NCBI GenBank assembly: GCA_913030605.1
Contig: CAJWEZ010000011.1
Coordinates: forward strand, 1 to 64,000
Direction: 5' to 3'
DNA from: an uncultured Spirochaeta sp.
Lineage (GTDB): Bacteria; Spirochaetota; Spirochaetia; DSM-27196; Alkalispirochaetaceae
DNA length: 64,000 bases
Shown here one piece after another: positions 53,915-62,671 of this stretch (positions are counted from its first letter, which is position 1; each line of letters opens with the position of its first letter). Below the pieces are notes generated by a model. It saw only the letters and a program-made list of their open reading frames with translations. It was not told the DNA's origin and did not search any database. A program made the translations under genes and the position numbers.

Positions 53915-55627
53915 ATGGCAGATAAGGAAGCACAGTTCGCTGACTCTTCTTCGGGCGAGTCCCAGTCCCAGGAACTGCAGAGACAGTTCCTCGATCAGCT
54001 GGATGAGCTCGAGGAAGGGCAACTCGTCGAAGGCACGGTCATCCAGATCAGTGGCGACGAGGTATTCATCGACATCGGGTACAAGGCCGAAGGTCGAATC
54101 TCGCTGGATGAGTTTGAGACCGCCCCCGGTGTCGGCGATACGGTCGAAGTCGTGCTTCTGCGGAAGGACATCCGTAACGGCGGCGTTGCGGTTTCGAAGC
54201 GAAAGGCGGATGAAAAGCGATTCTGGAAAGAGCTCAAAGATGCGTTCCAGGAGCGTCAGCCGGTTACAGGCAAGGTAGTCAAGGCTATCAAGGGCGGTTT
54301 CGAGGTGCGCCTCCATGGAAACGTCCGCGGATTCAACCCCATCTCCAAGATGGACATCCGTCGCGTGGAGGACCCGGAAGAGTACATCGGCCTCGAAGAC
54401 AAGTTCTTCGTGGAGCGGATCTACAGCGAGAACCGCGTCAATATCGTTCTGTCCCGCAGAGCATGGCTTGAGCAGGAAACCGAGAAGAACCGGAACGCGT
54501 TCTTCGAGCAGGTCCAGATCGGCGATGAAGTCGAAGGTGTGGTGAAGAGCTTCACCTCCTTTGGCGCGTTTATCGATCTGGGAGGCTTCGACGGCCTGCT
54601 CCATATCAATGACATGAGCTGGGGGCACGTTACGCGTCCCAAGGACTATGTCAAGAAGGGCGAAACCGTCCGCCTGAAGGTCATCAAGATGGATTCTGAG
54701 GAAAAGAAGATCAACCTCAGCCTCCGTCACATGACCCCGGACCCGTGGGAGACGTTCGAGGATCGTTACGCCGTCGACCAGGTGGTCAAGGGAACTGTCA
54801 CCAAACTTACCGACTTCGGCGCGTTCGTGGAGATCGAAGAAGGTATCGAGGGTCTGGTGCACATCTCCGAGATGTCCTGGGTTCAGCGCATCAACCATCC
54901 GAAGGAAGTTCTGTCACCGGGGCAGGAAGTGGAGACCAAGATCCTGGACTACGATATCCAGGCAGGTCGTGTCTCCCTCGGCCTCAAGCAGGTGATGGAG
55001 AATCCCTGGGACGATATCAACGAGCGGTATCCCGTCGGCAAACGCCTGCAAACGACGGTCAAGAAGATCACCGCCACCGGCGCCTTTGTCGAGGTCGAGG
55101 AGGGCATCGACGCCTTCCTGCACGTGGACGACCTCAGCTGGACCAAGCGCTACAAGAACCCCGGTGCCGTCCTGAAGGAAGGCCAGGAGCTCGAGGTGGT
55201 CGTGGTGCTCAGCGATCCGGACAACCAGAACGTCCGCGTCGGCCTGAAGCAGCTCGAGGACGATCCCTGGCAGCAGCTCAAGGAAGCGTATCCGCCCAAG
55301 AGCATCATCGAGGGCGAGATCACCAACATCACCGACTTCGGCATCTTCGTTCGTGTCCAGGGTGGCATTGAGGGCCTCATCAACAAGATGAACCTCGCCG
55401 ACCCCCGGAACGAGAGCTTCGAGGAAGCGGTCGCCAAGTACTCTGTCGGCGACAAGATCAAGGCGGTGGTCACCGAGGTGAATCCGGGTCGCCAGCGGCT
55501 GTCGCTCTCCATTCGTGAGCTCCAGCGGCAGCAGCAGCGTCAGGAACTGCAGAAGTACATCCACGATGCGGATGACGACGCAACCGTCACGCTCGGCGAT
55601 ATGCTGAAGGAAAAGCAGGACAACTAG
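53915..55627 (+). CDS. rpsA: 30S ribosomal protein S1
   Basis: A 570-residue protein of six S1 domains; E. coli S1 has 557. Each repeat starts with a G-x-V strand, for example [100 protein letters not shown] and [21 protein letters not shown]1 brings mRNA to the 30S subunit and unfolds it, mostly through the central repeats. Its presence matters for how leaderless mRNAs in this window would be translated. Confidence 0.97.
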   Translation: MADKEAQFADSSSGESQSQELQRQFLDQLDELEEGQLVEGTVIQISGDEVFIDIGYKAEGRISLDEFETAPGVGDTVEVVLLRKDIRNGGVAVSKRKADEKRFWKELKDAFQERQPVTGKVVKAIKGGFEVRLHGNVRGFNPISKMDIRRVEDPEEYIGLEDKFFVERIYSENRVNIVLSRRAWLEQETEKNRNAFFEQVQIGDEVEGVVKSFTSFGAFIDLGGFDGLLHINDMSWGHVTRPKDYVKKGETVRLKVIKMDSEEKKINLSLRHMTPDPWETFEDRYAVDQVVKGTVTKLTDFGAFVEIEEGIEGLVHISEMSWVQRINHPKEVLSPGQEVETKILDYDIQAGRVSLGLKQVMENPWDDINERYPVGKRLQTTVKKITATGAFVEVEEGIDAFLHVDDLSWTKRYKNPGAVLKEGQELEVVVVLSDPDNQNVRVGLKQLEDDPWQQLKEAYPPKSIIEGEITNITDFGIFVRVQGGIEGLINKMNLADPRNESFEEAVAKYSVGDKIKAVVTEVNPGRQRLSLSIRELQRQQQRQELQKYIHDADDDATVTLGDMLKEKQDN

Positions 55628-55633
55628 GCTTGA

Positions 55634-57163
55634 ATGGGACTCGCACAGGTCGATCTCGATCGGTTTCAAACGCTGATCGAGATCAACGCGCTGATCAACT
55701 CAGACTTCTCTGACCTCCGCGCGGTCCTGAAGCGGATCGTCGAATCCGCCATGCGGTTGACGGAGGGCGAGGCATCCTCGCTCCTCCTGGTCAACCCGGA
55801 AAACAACAAGCTGTATTTTGAAATCGCACTGGGGTCCAAGGGACCCCAGGTGCAACAGTTTTCTCTCGAAATGGGTGAGGGTATCGCCGGCTGGGTCGCC
55901 CAGCACAACCGCTCGCTCATGGTCAACGATACCGACGAAGACCCGCGCCACATGCGCGATATCGGCCGCAAGGTCGGGTATCCCGCCAGTTCGATCCTCG
56001 CCGTTCCCATGCGGGTCAAGGATCGCTGCATCGGCGTGATCGAAATCCTGAACAAACGCGATGGCCTCATGTTCGACGAAGACGACCTTCAGTGGCTCGA
56101 GATCTTTGCGAATCAGGCCGCAATCGCGATTCAGAACGCGCGCACCTTTCAACAGGTCCGCAATGAGGTCGATCTCCTCCAGGACCAGGTCAATACCGAC
56201 CAGGGCTACCACACGATGGTCTGGGCCAGCCCCGCCATGGGCGAAGAGCTGCAGCTCGTGGAACGGGTGGCCCCCACCGAAAGCACGGTCCTCATCCTCG
56301 GAGAAAGCGGCGTCGGAAAGGAACTGATCGCCGAGCAGATCCACCTGAAGTCGAACCGCGCGAAACATCCCTTCATCCGCGTCAATTGTGCCGCCCTGCC
56401 GGCGGCGCTGCTGGAGAGCGAGCTCTTCGGACACGTGAAGGGGGCGTTCACCGACGCAGTCTCCGATCGCCGCGGGCGATTCGAACTGGCCGACCGCGGG
56501 ACGATCTTTCTGGACGAGATCGGCGATCTTCCCCTGGCGCTGCAGGCCAAGATGCTGCGGGTAATCCAGGAGAAGACGTTTGAGCGCGTCGGCGCCAGCG
56601 AGTCGATCACCGTGGACGTCCGCATCATCGCCGCCACAAACCGCGATATTGAGGCTCTGGTGGAGGAGGGCGAGTTTCGCAGCGACCTCTACTATCGTCT
56701 GAACGTGCTTCCCCTCAGTATTCCCCCGCTGCGACAGCGACCGGAGGACATCACCGAGCTGGCGGAGTTCTTTCTCAAGCGCTTTGCCCGGGAGACCAAC
56801 AAGCACGTCACGGGGTTTTCGGACGAGGCAATGGAGGCTCTCCTCTCTTACAACTGGCCCGGAAACGTCCGGGAACTGGAGAACGCCGTGGAACGATCGG
56901 TCGTCATCAGTCGTCATGAGCGGGTGATGCCGGAGGATCTGCTTCTTCACGGCAACGAAGGGCCCGACGCGGAACGCTATCAGGGCAAGAGCCTCAAGGA
57001 CAGTATCAACCTCTTTAAACGGCAGTTCATCCGTCGCGCCCTTGACCGTCACGGATGGAACCACACCGAGACGGCCCGCGAGCTCCAGATCCAGCGGTCG
57101 TATCTCTCCAAACTCGTCAAGGATCTTCACATCAAACAGCACAAAGGAGACAGTTCGCAATGA
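55634..57163 (+). CDS. GAF-domain sigma54-type transcription activator with GAFTDA variant
   Basis: A 509-residue regulator. An N-terminal GAF domain (about residues 15-165, [15 protein letters not shown]) senses a small ligand. The AAA+ domain follows, with Walker [16 protein letters not shown] and Walker [15 protein letters not shown] Fis-type helix-turn-helix ends it ([20 protein letters not shown]). The sigma54-contact loop, normally GAFTGA, reads GAFTDA (residues 270-275). Some natural activators carry such changes, but it may weaken sigma54 remodelling. It starts 6 nt after rpsA with no good Shine-Dalgarno sequence, and overlaps the next gene as ATGA. Confidence 0.92.
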   Translation: MGLAQVDLDRFQTLIEINALINSDFSDLRAVLKRIVESAMRLTEGEASSLLLVNPENNKLYFEIALGSKGPQVQQFSLEMGEGIAGWVAQHNRSLMVNDTDEDPRHMRDIGRKVGYPASSILAVPMRVKDRCIGVIEILNKRDGLMFDEDDLQWLEIFANQAAIAIQNARTFQQVRNEVDLLQDQVNTDQGYHTMVWASPAMGEELQLVERVAPTESTVLILGESGVGKELIAEQIHLKSNRAKHPFIRVNCAALPAALLESELFGHVKGAFTDAVSDRRGRFELADRGTIFLDEIGDLPLALQAKMLRVIQEKTFERVGASESITVDVRIIAATNRDIEALVEEGEFRSDLYYRLNVLPLSIPPLRQRPEDITELAEFFLKRFARETNKHVTGFSDEAMEALLSYNWPGNVRELENAVERSVVISRHERVMPEDLLLHGNEGPDAERYQGKSLKDSINLFKRQFIRRALDRHGWNHTETARELQIQRSYLSKLVKDLHIKQHKGDSSQ

Positions 57164-57873
57164 GCGATCGATCCACCACTACTTCCAAGTCGTTCTCTGA
57201 TTCCCTCATCGAGTTTCTCGGAAACCACCGCAAGGCCCTGCTCGTCATCTCCGGCGTGATCGTCGTCGGTATCGTTGCCGCCGTTGCCGTTGCCCAGATC
57301 GCAAACGTCCGTTCGGACCGCGCCGTACGCGCCGCCGAGCATATCCAGTCGCTGTGGAGCGATTACCAGGACGCCGCGGGCGCTACCGATCAGGCCGATC
57401 AGGCAGCTTCGCTGGAGGAGGAACTCCGTACCGCGATCACCGACGCCAAGGACCAGTACCCGCGCACGTACGGCGCTCGGCGCGCCCAGTTTGTGCTTGG
57501 CCAGCTGGAATGGAGCCTCGAGAACTGGCAGGCGGCGCAAGACGCGTTCATGGCGGTCGTGAACGACCACCGAACCACGCATCTGACGGCGCCGGCGATG
57601 TTCAGCGCGGCGGCGGCGGCCGAGAACCTCGGCGAACTGGACCGTGCCCGCGAGCTGTACGGCCGTCTCGCCGAAGGTACGATCCAACCGAACGTGGAGG
57701 TCGCCCACGCCCTGTTCAACCTTGGCCGCCTGGCCGAGGAGGACGGCGACACCCAGTTGGCACTGGAGTACTACAACCGTCTGGTGGACGAGCACGGCGA
57801 CAGCAATTGGACAAACCTCGGGAGAAACCGTATAATCTGGCTCACGAGTCAGGGGGCCGGCGCGGAAGGCTGA
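57160..57873 (+). CDS. Inner-membrane TPR protein, YfgM-like
   Basis: A 237-residue protein from ATG 57160, which overlaps the previous stop. A single membrane anchor lies at residues 27-48 (LLVISGVIVVGIVAAVAVAQ). After it comes a periplasmic helical region with TPR units (ARRAQFVLGQLEWSLENWQA, FNLGRLAEEDGDTQLALEYY), resembling YfgM/TPR_21 proteins that work with the Sec translocon. No enzyme motif. The assignment rests on topology and helix pattern only. Confidence 0.82.
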   Translation: MSDRSTTTSKSFSDSLIEFLGNHRKALLVISGVIVVGIVAAVAVAQIANVRSDRAVRAAEHIQSLWSDYQDAAGATDQADQAASLEEELRTAITDAKDQYPRTYGARRAQFVLGQLEWSLENWQAAQDAFMAVVNDHRTTHLTAPAMFSAAAAAENLGELDRARELYGRLAEGTIQPNVEVAHALFNLGRLAEEDGDTQLALEYYNRLVDEHGDSNWTNLGRNRIIWLTSQGAGAEG

Positions 57874-57889
57874 TACCGGAACAGCTCCC

Positions 57890-57912
57890 GTAACCTCCGG
57901 CCCGTAGGTTAC
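57890..57912 (+). other. Hairpin upstream of the cyclase gene
   Basis: A perfect 7-bp stem, GTAACCT (57890-57896) with AGGTTAC (57906-57912), closes a nine-base loop. It ends six bases before GAGGAG, the cyclase Shine-Dalgarno sequence, and has no T run. It may modulate translation of the cyclase. Confidence 0.5.
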
Positions 57913-57930
57913 GTACTCGAGGAGTCCCAC

Positions 57931-60321
57931 ATGGCGCAAAATCGGGCCAAGTTTTTCGAAACCCGGAATTTCGGGTTTGTCATCGCCCTCCTGGTATTCG
58001 GGCTATTTGTTCTGCTTCGGTTCGGTACCACCATTCCGGAACGCCTCGAGCTGAAAATGCTCGACGTCCATTTCAACCTGAAAAACGTCTTTCAGGCCCA
58101 GTCGGTCCAGAAGGGCGTGACCGTCGTCCAGCGCAATCCGAACATATCCGAGGACATCCTCATCGTCGGTATCGACCCGACAACGCTGTCCCGCCTCGGT
58201 CGCTGGCCCTTTCCCCGGTACCGTCACGCCGACCTGATCAACTCCTTTGCCCGCATCTCGGACCAGACGCAGCGCGAACGCTCACTGTTTCTTGACCTCT
58301 TTTTCATCGAACCGAGTGACGACGCGGTGAACGACGCGCTCCTCCTTGACGCCATGCGGCAGAACGACCGCGTGTTCCTGGAGACGATCCTCGAGTACAG
58401 CGAGCCGAACCCGCAGAACTATGAGGAATTCTTTCAGCGTCACCAGCGGCTCTTCGAGGCGGATGGGCGTATCACCAACGTTGACGGTCCCTGGCAGGAC
58501 ATGCCGTCCTTTTTCGGGCTGCAGCCACCGCTCCAGCCGCTCGCCGGTGCCGTCGGTGGATACGGCCACGCAAACCTCTGGGATGACTATGACAGCGTCT
58601 ATCGCCGACAGCCGATGGTGGCCAAGCTGTCGGAGCTGGTGGCCGAGTACACTCTCGAGGACGTGACCACCGACCTGGTGATCGATGAGTCCAACTACGA
58701 GCGGCTCGTGTGGTTTGACCGCAACGGCCGCGACCATACCGTTGACCTTCCGCTCACCGACGCCGGTATCGCCGATCTGAGGCAACGGTTGGAGGACGAC
58801 GCCCCACGCCTGCCGGTCGACCAGGACGGAGACGGGGAGCCCGATGGCTACACGTTTGTACTGCGCCACTACCGAGAGCAGTTTATTCCCTCGATAACCC
58901 TCGCTCTGGCGCTGGACTACTTCAACAAGTCTCTCGAAGACGTGGAGGTACGGGTCGGCGAGTACGTCCGCATCCCCGACCCGCAGTACTTTGATGTGGA
59001 TCGCGGTGAGTGGGTCGACTACCAGATCCTCCAGCGCCCGGCGGTGCTCGACGAAAACGGACAGGTCGTCCAGGAGGCGGTCTACCGACCAACCGACGAA
59101 ATCGTGATCCCGATCGACGAACTCGGCACCATGCTGATCAACTACATGGGACAGCGGTCGAGTAGCGCCCGTGACGGCTACCAGACGTTTCCGGTACGGC
59201 CGTACTACGGCTACGCCGCCCGTGTTCCCGGGCCCAACCCCGCGGACTGGCCCCCGACGAGGGCCGTGGAAAACAAGATCATCATGGTCGGCGCGTTCTC
59301 CCAGGGCATGGCGGACGACGAGAAACTGACACCCTACGGACTGATGTACGGTGTGGAAGTCCACGCGAATGCGCTCAACACGATTCTCATGGACAAGTTC
59401 ATCAACTACGCCCCCATGTGGATGGATCTGGCGATTCTCGCCGCCGCAGCGCTGCTGGTCGCATTCATGAGTTCGCGTCTTTCCACGATCTGGGCGATGA
59501 TCATCACGCTCGTCCTCATCATCGTGTTCTTCTTCGTAACCACGATCGTCTTTGACGAACAGGCGCTGATGATCAACTTCTCCAGTCCCGCGATCGCGAT
59601 GCTCCTGACCTTCGTCAGTATCGTTGTGTACCGAGTCATGACCGAGGAAAAGGACAAGCGTCGTATCCGTGACATGTTCGGCCGCTACGTCAGCCCCGCC
59701 GTCGTGTCCGAGATTCTGGAACGTCCACCGGAGCTCGGTGGTGTCGACAAGGACCTCACCGTGTTCTTCAGCGACATTCGCGGATTCACCACGCTGTCTG
59801 AGTCGATGTCCCCGCAGGAACTGGTCAACCACCTCAATGTCTATCTCACGGCGATGACCGATACGATCCTCGAGTATCGAGGCACGCTGGACAAGTACGT
59901 CGGTGACGAGATCATGTGTTTCTGGGGCGCTCCGCTGCCGCAGGAGGATCACGCGATCCTGGCGTGCAAATCGGCGCTCCGGCAGATGCAGAAACTGGAT
60001 GAGCTCAACTCGCAGTGGCCGCCGGAAAAACAGATCAACATCGGAATCGGCATCAACTCCGGAATCATGACAGTCGGAAACATGGGAAGCCAGGGGCGCA
60101 TGAACTACACCCTCATGGGCGACAATGTGAACCTCGGCGCGCGCCTCGAAGGTACCAACAAACAGTACGGCACCGGCATCATCATCAGTGAGTTCACCTA
60201 CGGTCTGGTCAAGGATCGTGTCATCGCTCGGGAGCTCGATAACATCCGGGTCAAGGGCAAAAACAAACCCGTGGTGATTTATGAACTCGTCGACGTTCCG
60301 GAAGGGCTGGAGGTTGAGTAG
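57931..60321 (+). CDS. CHASE2-domain adenylate cyclase (class III)
   Basis: A 796-residue membrane cyclase. A first membrane helix (FVIALLVFGLFVLLRF) is followed by a large periplasmic CHASE2 sensor (residues about 40-480; ILIVGIDPTTLSRLGRWPFP is typical). Three membrane helices follow (DLAILAAAALLVAFM, IITLVLIIVFFFVTTIV, and a third near residue 555). The C-terminal cyclase domain keeps both metal Asps (FFSDIRGFTTLSESM, KYVGDEIMCFWGAP), and the Lys and Asp that select adenine (LDKYVGD, LMGDNVNLGARLEG). It should make cAMP in response to an envelope signal. The upstream TPR gene ends 57 nt before it. Confidence 0.93.
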   Translation: MAQNRAKFFETRNFGFVIALLVFGLFVLLRFGTTIPERLELKMLDVHFNLKNVFQAQSVQKGVTVVQRNPNISEDILIVGIDPTTLSRLGRWPFPRYRHADLINSFARISDQTQRERSLFLDLFFIEPSDDAVNDALLLDAMRQNDRVFLETILEYSEPNPQNYEEFFQRHQRLFEADGRITNVDGPWQDMPSFFGLQPPLQPLAGAVGGYGHANLWDDYDSVYRRQPMVAKLSELVAEYTLEDVTTDLVIDESNYERLVWFDRNGRDHTVDLPLTDAGIADLRQRLEDDAPRLPVDQDGDGEPDGYTFVLRHYREQFIPSITLALALDYFNKSLEDVEVRVGEYVRIPDPQYFDVDRGEWVDYQILQRPAVLDENGQVVQEAVYRPTDEIVIPIDELGTMLINYMGQRSSSARDGYQTFPVRPYYGYAARVPGPNPADWPPTRAVENKIIMVGAFSQGMADDEKLTPYGLMYGVEVHANALNTILMDKFINYAPMWMDLAILAAAALLVAFMSSRLSTIWAMIITLVLIIVFFFVTTIVFDEQALMINFSSPAIAMLLTFVSIVVYRVMTEEKDKRRIRDMFGRYVSPAVVSEILERPPELGGVDKDLTVFFSDIRGFTTLSESMSPQELVNHLNVYLTAMTDTILEYRGTLDKYVGDEIMCFWGAPLPQEDHAILACKSALRQMQKLDELNSQWPPEKQINIGIGINSGIMTVGNMGSQGRMNYTLMGDNVNLGARLEGTNKQYGTGIIISEFTYGLVKDRVIARELDNIRVKGKNKPVVIYELVDVPEGLEVE

Positions 60322-61114
60322 GGGAATCCTCCGCGTTCTTCCGGCGACACTGGCACGCGGTCTGCTCACGGCCGCGGCGATCGCTGCATTCCTGGTCGCC
60401 TGCGGCCTGCCGACGATTCCGTACCTGGCGCCACCACAGAATGCAGACAGCTCCGGTCTGAACGAGGAAACGCGGGTCGTGACGTTCGAACACAACCCGG
60501 ACAACGACGGCGATGATTTTCAAGGGTACGAGCTGTACTACAAGCTGTACACCGTCGATCAGCGATCGCAGATAGACGCCGACGCCAACTACATCGCCAC
60601 CACGCCGGTGGAGCCAGGACCCGGCAGGCTGCAGCAGCGTGGCTTCGTCCGCGCCGTGGCCGTCAGTGAGCGCCTTTCGTCAACGCCGTATTCGATCACC
60701 GAAATCATCGGCGATGACCAGTTGCCGCAACTCCCCACGACACCGACAGCCTCTCTCGTCACCTACAGTCTGGACCTCTCGGGACCGTTTGCCGCCGACC
60801 CCGACGCAGACCTGATCGTCACCTGGGATCAGGGAGGAGGCCGGGCCCGCGGTTTCCGTCGCCGCAGCGTACAGAGTGACTTCGCCGCCGATCCCCGCAA
60901 CTCCCTGGACAGCTTCTGGGCCCAGACGGCGTACGACCCAACGGACTGGGACATCCAGCAGATGGGCCTTGACGATGAAATCGACCAGAACGGCGTGCCC
61001 GACCGGTTTGTCACCATCTGGTACGCGATCGCGTACGGTGTCGACGGCACGTCGTTTTCCGGCTACTACAGCGAGCCACTCCGCCTCGACGATGCCGTCG
61101 TGGTTCTTCAGTAG
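60314..61114 (+). CDS. Predicted lipoprotein of unknown function
   Basis: About 266 residues from TTG 60314; ATG 60281 would add 11 and overlap the cyclase more. The TTG start gives a compact signal peptide, RGLLTAAAIAAFLVAC, with lipobox LVAC. The mature protein is beta-rich with a fibronectin-like pattern (VVTFEHNPDNDGDDFQGYEL, FVTIWYAIAYGVDGTSFSGY). Such FNIII-like lipoproteins are common on spirochaete surfaces, but I cannot name a family. It follows the cyclase directly, so it may be part of its signalling. Confidence 0.75.
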   Translation: MSRGILRVLPATLARGLLTAAAIAAFLVACGLPTIPYLAPPQNADSSGLNEETRVVTFEHNPDNDGDDFQGYELYYKLYTVDQRSQIDADANYIATTPVEPGPGRLQQRGFVRAVAVSERLSSTPYSITEIIGDDQLPQLPTTPTASLVTYSLDLSGPFAADPDADLIVTWDQGGGRARGFRRRSVQSDFAADPRNSLDSFWAQTAYDPTDWDIQQMGLDDEIDQNGVPDRFVTIWYAIAYGVDGTSFSGYYSEPLRLDDAVVVLQ

Positions 61115-61170
61115 CGACACCACCCACGAAGCGGAGCCCCGCACAGCCAGGCCCGCACTTGTGACAGGGT

Positions 61171-61488
61171 GTGAATTCGTGGTACCAATCCTTCGTGGCT
61201 ACACTGTATCTCGCTATCGGACTCAGCTACCTCGCGATCGGAACGCTTCTCGCACTCCTGTACGTATACGTGTTTCGCCGCCGCTTCTCCGGTCAGTTCT
61301 GGGGAGCAGCGCTTGTTGCAATCGCCGGCGCGTTCCTCGGCGGACTCGTCGATTTCCTGTTCCGCGACATCATCGAGCGCCTCAGCGCGATCAACGGTGT
61401 CCTCAACATTTTCCCGCCCATCATTGCCGCATCGATCGTTCTCAGCATCTTCGCGGCACTGAGCGAACGCAAAGACGAATATGACTGA
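61171..61488 (+). CDS. Small membrane protein with three predicted helices
   Basis: A 105-residue protein from GTG 61171, preceded by a weak AGGGT. Three hydrophobic segments are visible: LYLAIGLSYLAIGTLLALLY, WGAALVAIAGAFLGGLVDFL and IFPPIIAASIVLSIFAAL. It ends in a charged tail (SERKDEYD). No family recognised. The composition is like that of small integral proteins conserved in spirochaetes, which I infer only from its place among conserved genes. The 227 nt after it hold a GATAAT box at 61604-61609 without a good -35, and nothing else I can name. Confidence 0.7.
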   Translation: MNSWYQSFVATLYLAIGLSYLAIGTLLALLYVYVFRRRFSGQFWGAALVAIAGAFLGGLVDFLFRDIIERLSAINGVLNIFPPIIAASIVLSIFAALSERKDEYD

Positions 61489-61715
61489 CGGTTCCAACGT
61501 GGGCGGAGTCACCATGCCCAGCGGCGACTCCGCTCTCGGCAGCGTAACCGCACCCCGGAACTCCCGGCGGGCGGTGAGGAATTTCGTCCATTTCACAACT
61601 TCCGATAATGGATATTCTGTCTACTTGAATCTGATACACGCCTGGAGCGTCGTGCCGACGTCCCGCAGGACCACATGCCGCATGATACGCCCTGACTGAA
61701 CAGAGAGGTTTCGCA

Positions 61716-62630
61716 ATGACACACAACCCCCATGATGAACTTCGCGCGGATGGAAGCCCGGACCGCCATCTTCGTCCAGATGAAGCCGCACTCTTCGAGC
61801 GGTACGCGGCGATCGTCCGTCGCCTCAGAGCCGACGACGGGTGTCCGTGGGATCGCAAACAGACGCTTCGGTCACTCCGCCGCTACCTGATCGAGGAATC
61901 GTTCGAGGTCCTCGCTGCGATCGAGGACCTATCCGCCTCCGAGGCCAACGCCGGTTCCGACACTGCGCACACAAAGTCCCCGGTGACGCACGCGTTCGCC
62001 CATGTCGCCGAGGAACTCGGGGACGTCGTGCTGGTCACGCTCCTGTTGGCCGATGCCCTGGAGCACGCCGCGGGAACATCGTTTACCGAGATTCTTCTCG
62101 AAAACGGTCGCAAACTTGTGCGCCGCCACCCGCATGTGTTCGGTGATATCGAGGCAAATGACTCCGCGCAGGTGGTCGCAAACTGGAATCAAATCAAGAC
62201 GGAACAGGAAGGCAGGTCCACCTCCGCACACCACGTAAGTGCCGGCCTGCCACCGCTCGAGCGCGCCTACGAGATTCAGAAGAAGGCCTCCGACCTCGGG
62301 TTTGACTGGCCCGACGTGGAGCCCGTATTTGAGAAGCTTCACGAGGAGATCGACGAGCTGAGAACCGCTCTCGCGGATGCGCAAGCGTCCAACGCCGCCA
62401 TCAGAGACAATCGGTCAATCGAGGACGAACTCGGAGATATCCTGTTTTCCGTCGTCAACCTTTCACGACACCTCAAAACCGACCCGTCGGTCGCCCTGGG
62501 CCTGACAAATCGCAAGTTTCTCACGCGATTTGCCGCCGTGGAGAATGCGCTCGCCGATCGCGGCAGCTCGCTCGAAGACGCGTCACTCGAAGAGATGGAC
62601 GCGCTCTGGGAACAGGCAAAACGCGACTGA
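61716..62630 (+). CDS. mazG: Nucleoside triphosphate pyrophosphohydrolase MazG
   Basis: A 304-residue all-alpha NTP pyrophosphatase that clears non-canonical or excess nucleotides. Two MazG repeats are present: the first with CPWDRKQTLRSLRRYLIEES and VAEELGDVVLVTLLLAD, the second with FEKLHEEIDELRTALAD and IEDELGDILFSVVNLSRHL, both with the ExxE...ExxD metal-binding pattern. It is a little longer than the 260-residue norm because of extra residues before the first motif and in the linker. Shine-Dalgarno GAGAGG lies seven bases before the ATG. Confidence 0.95.
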   Translation: MTHNPHDELRADGSPDRHLRPDEAALFERYAAIVRRLRADDGCPWDRKQTLRSLRRYLIEESFEVLAAIEDLSASEANAGSDTAHTKSPVTHAFAHVAEELGDVVLVTLLLADALEHAAGTSFTEILLENGRKLVRRHPHVFGDIEANDSAQVVANWNQIKTEQEGRSTSAHHVSAGLPPLERAYEIQKKASDLGFDWPDVEPVFEKLHEEIDELRTALADAQASNAAIRDNRSIEDELGDILFSVVNLSRHLKTDPSVALGLTNRKFLTRFAAVENALADRGSSLEDASLEEMDALWEQAKRD

Positions 62631-62640
62631 TCCCACCCTT

Positions 62641-62671
62641 CCGGCGAACCGCTACATCTCCGGTTCGCCGG
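62641..62671. other. Perfect 11-bp hairpin at the mazG / radical-SAM convergent end
   Basis: CCGGCGAACCG (62641-62651) pairs fully with CGGTTCGCCGG (62661-62671) around a nine-base loop. It starts 10 nt after the mazG stop and, on the other strand, covers the last codons of the opposing gene, whose stop lies in the loop (62652-62654). There is no T run on either side, so it is a symmetrical 3'-end or processing structure shared by both mRNAs. Confidence 0.7.

Noticed and set aside
58282-60504. A 740-codon open frame on the minus strand across the cyclase gene
   Set aside because: GC-rich genes leave long open frames on the opposite strand. The plus strand has an obvious CHASE2 cyclase with catalytic motifs; the antisense protein is low-complexity and rich in His, Asp and Val, with no recognisable domain.
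61481-61699. A possible 72-codon gene between the small membrane protein and mazG
   Set aside because: It overlaps the upstream gene end, has no Shine-Dalgarno sequence, and its predicted product shows no structure; treated as intergenic.
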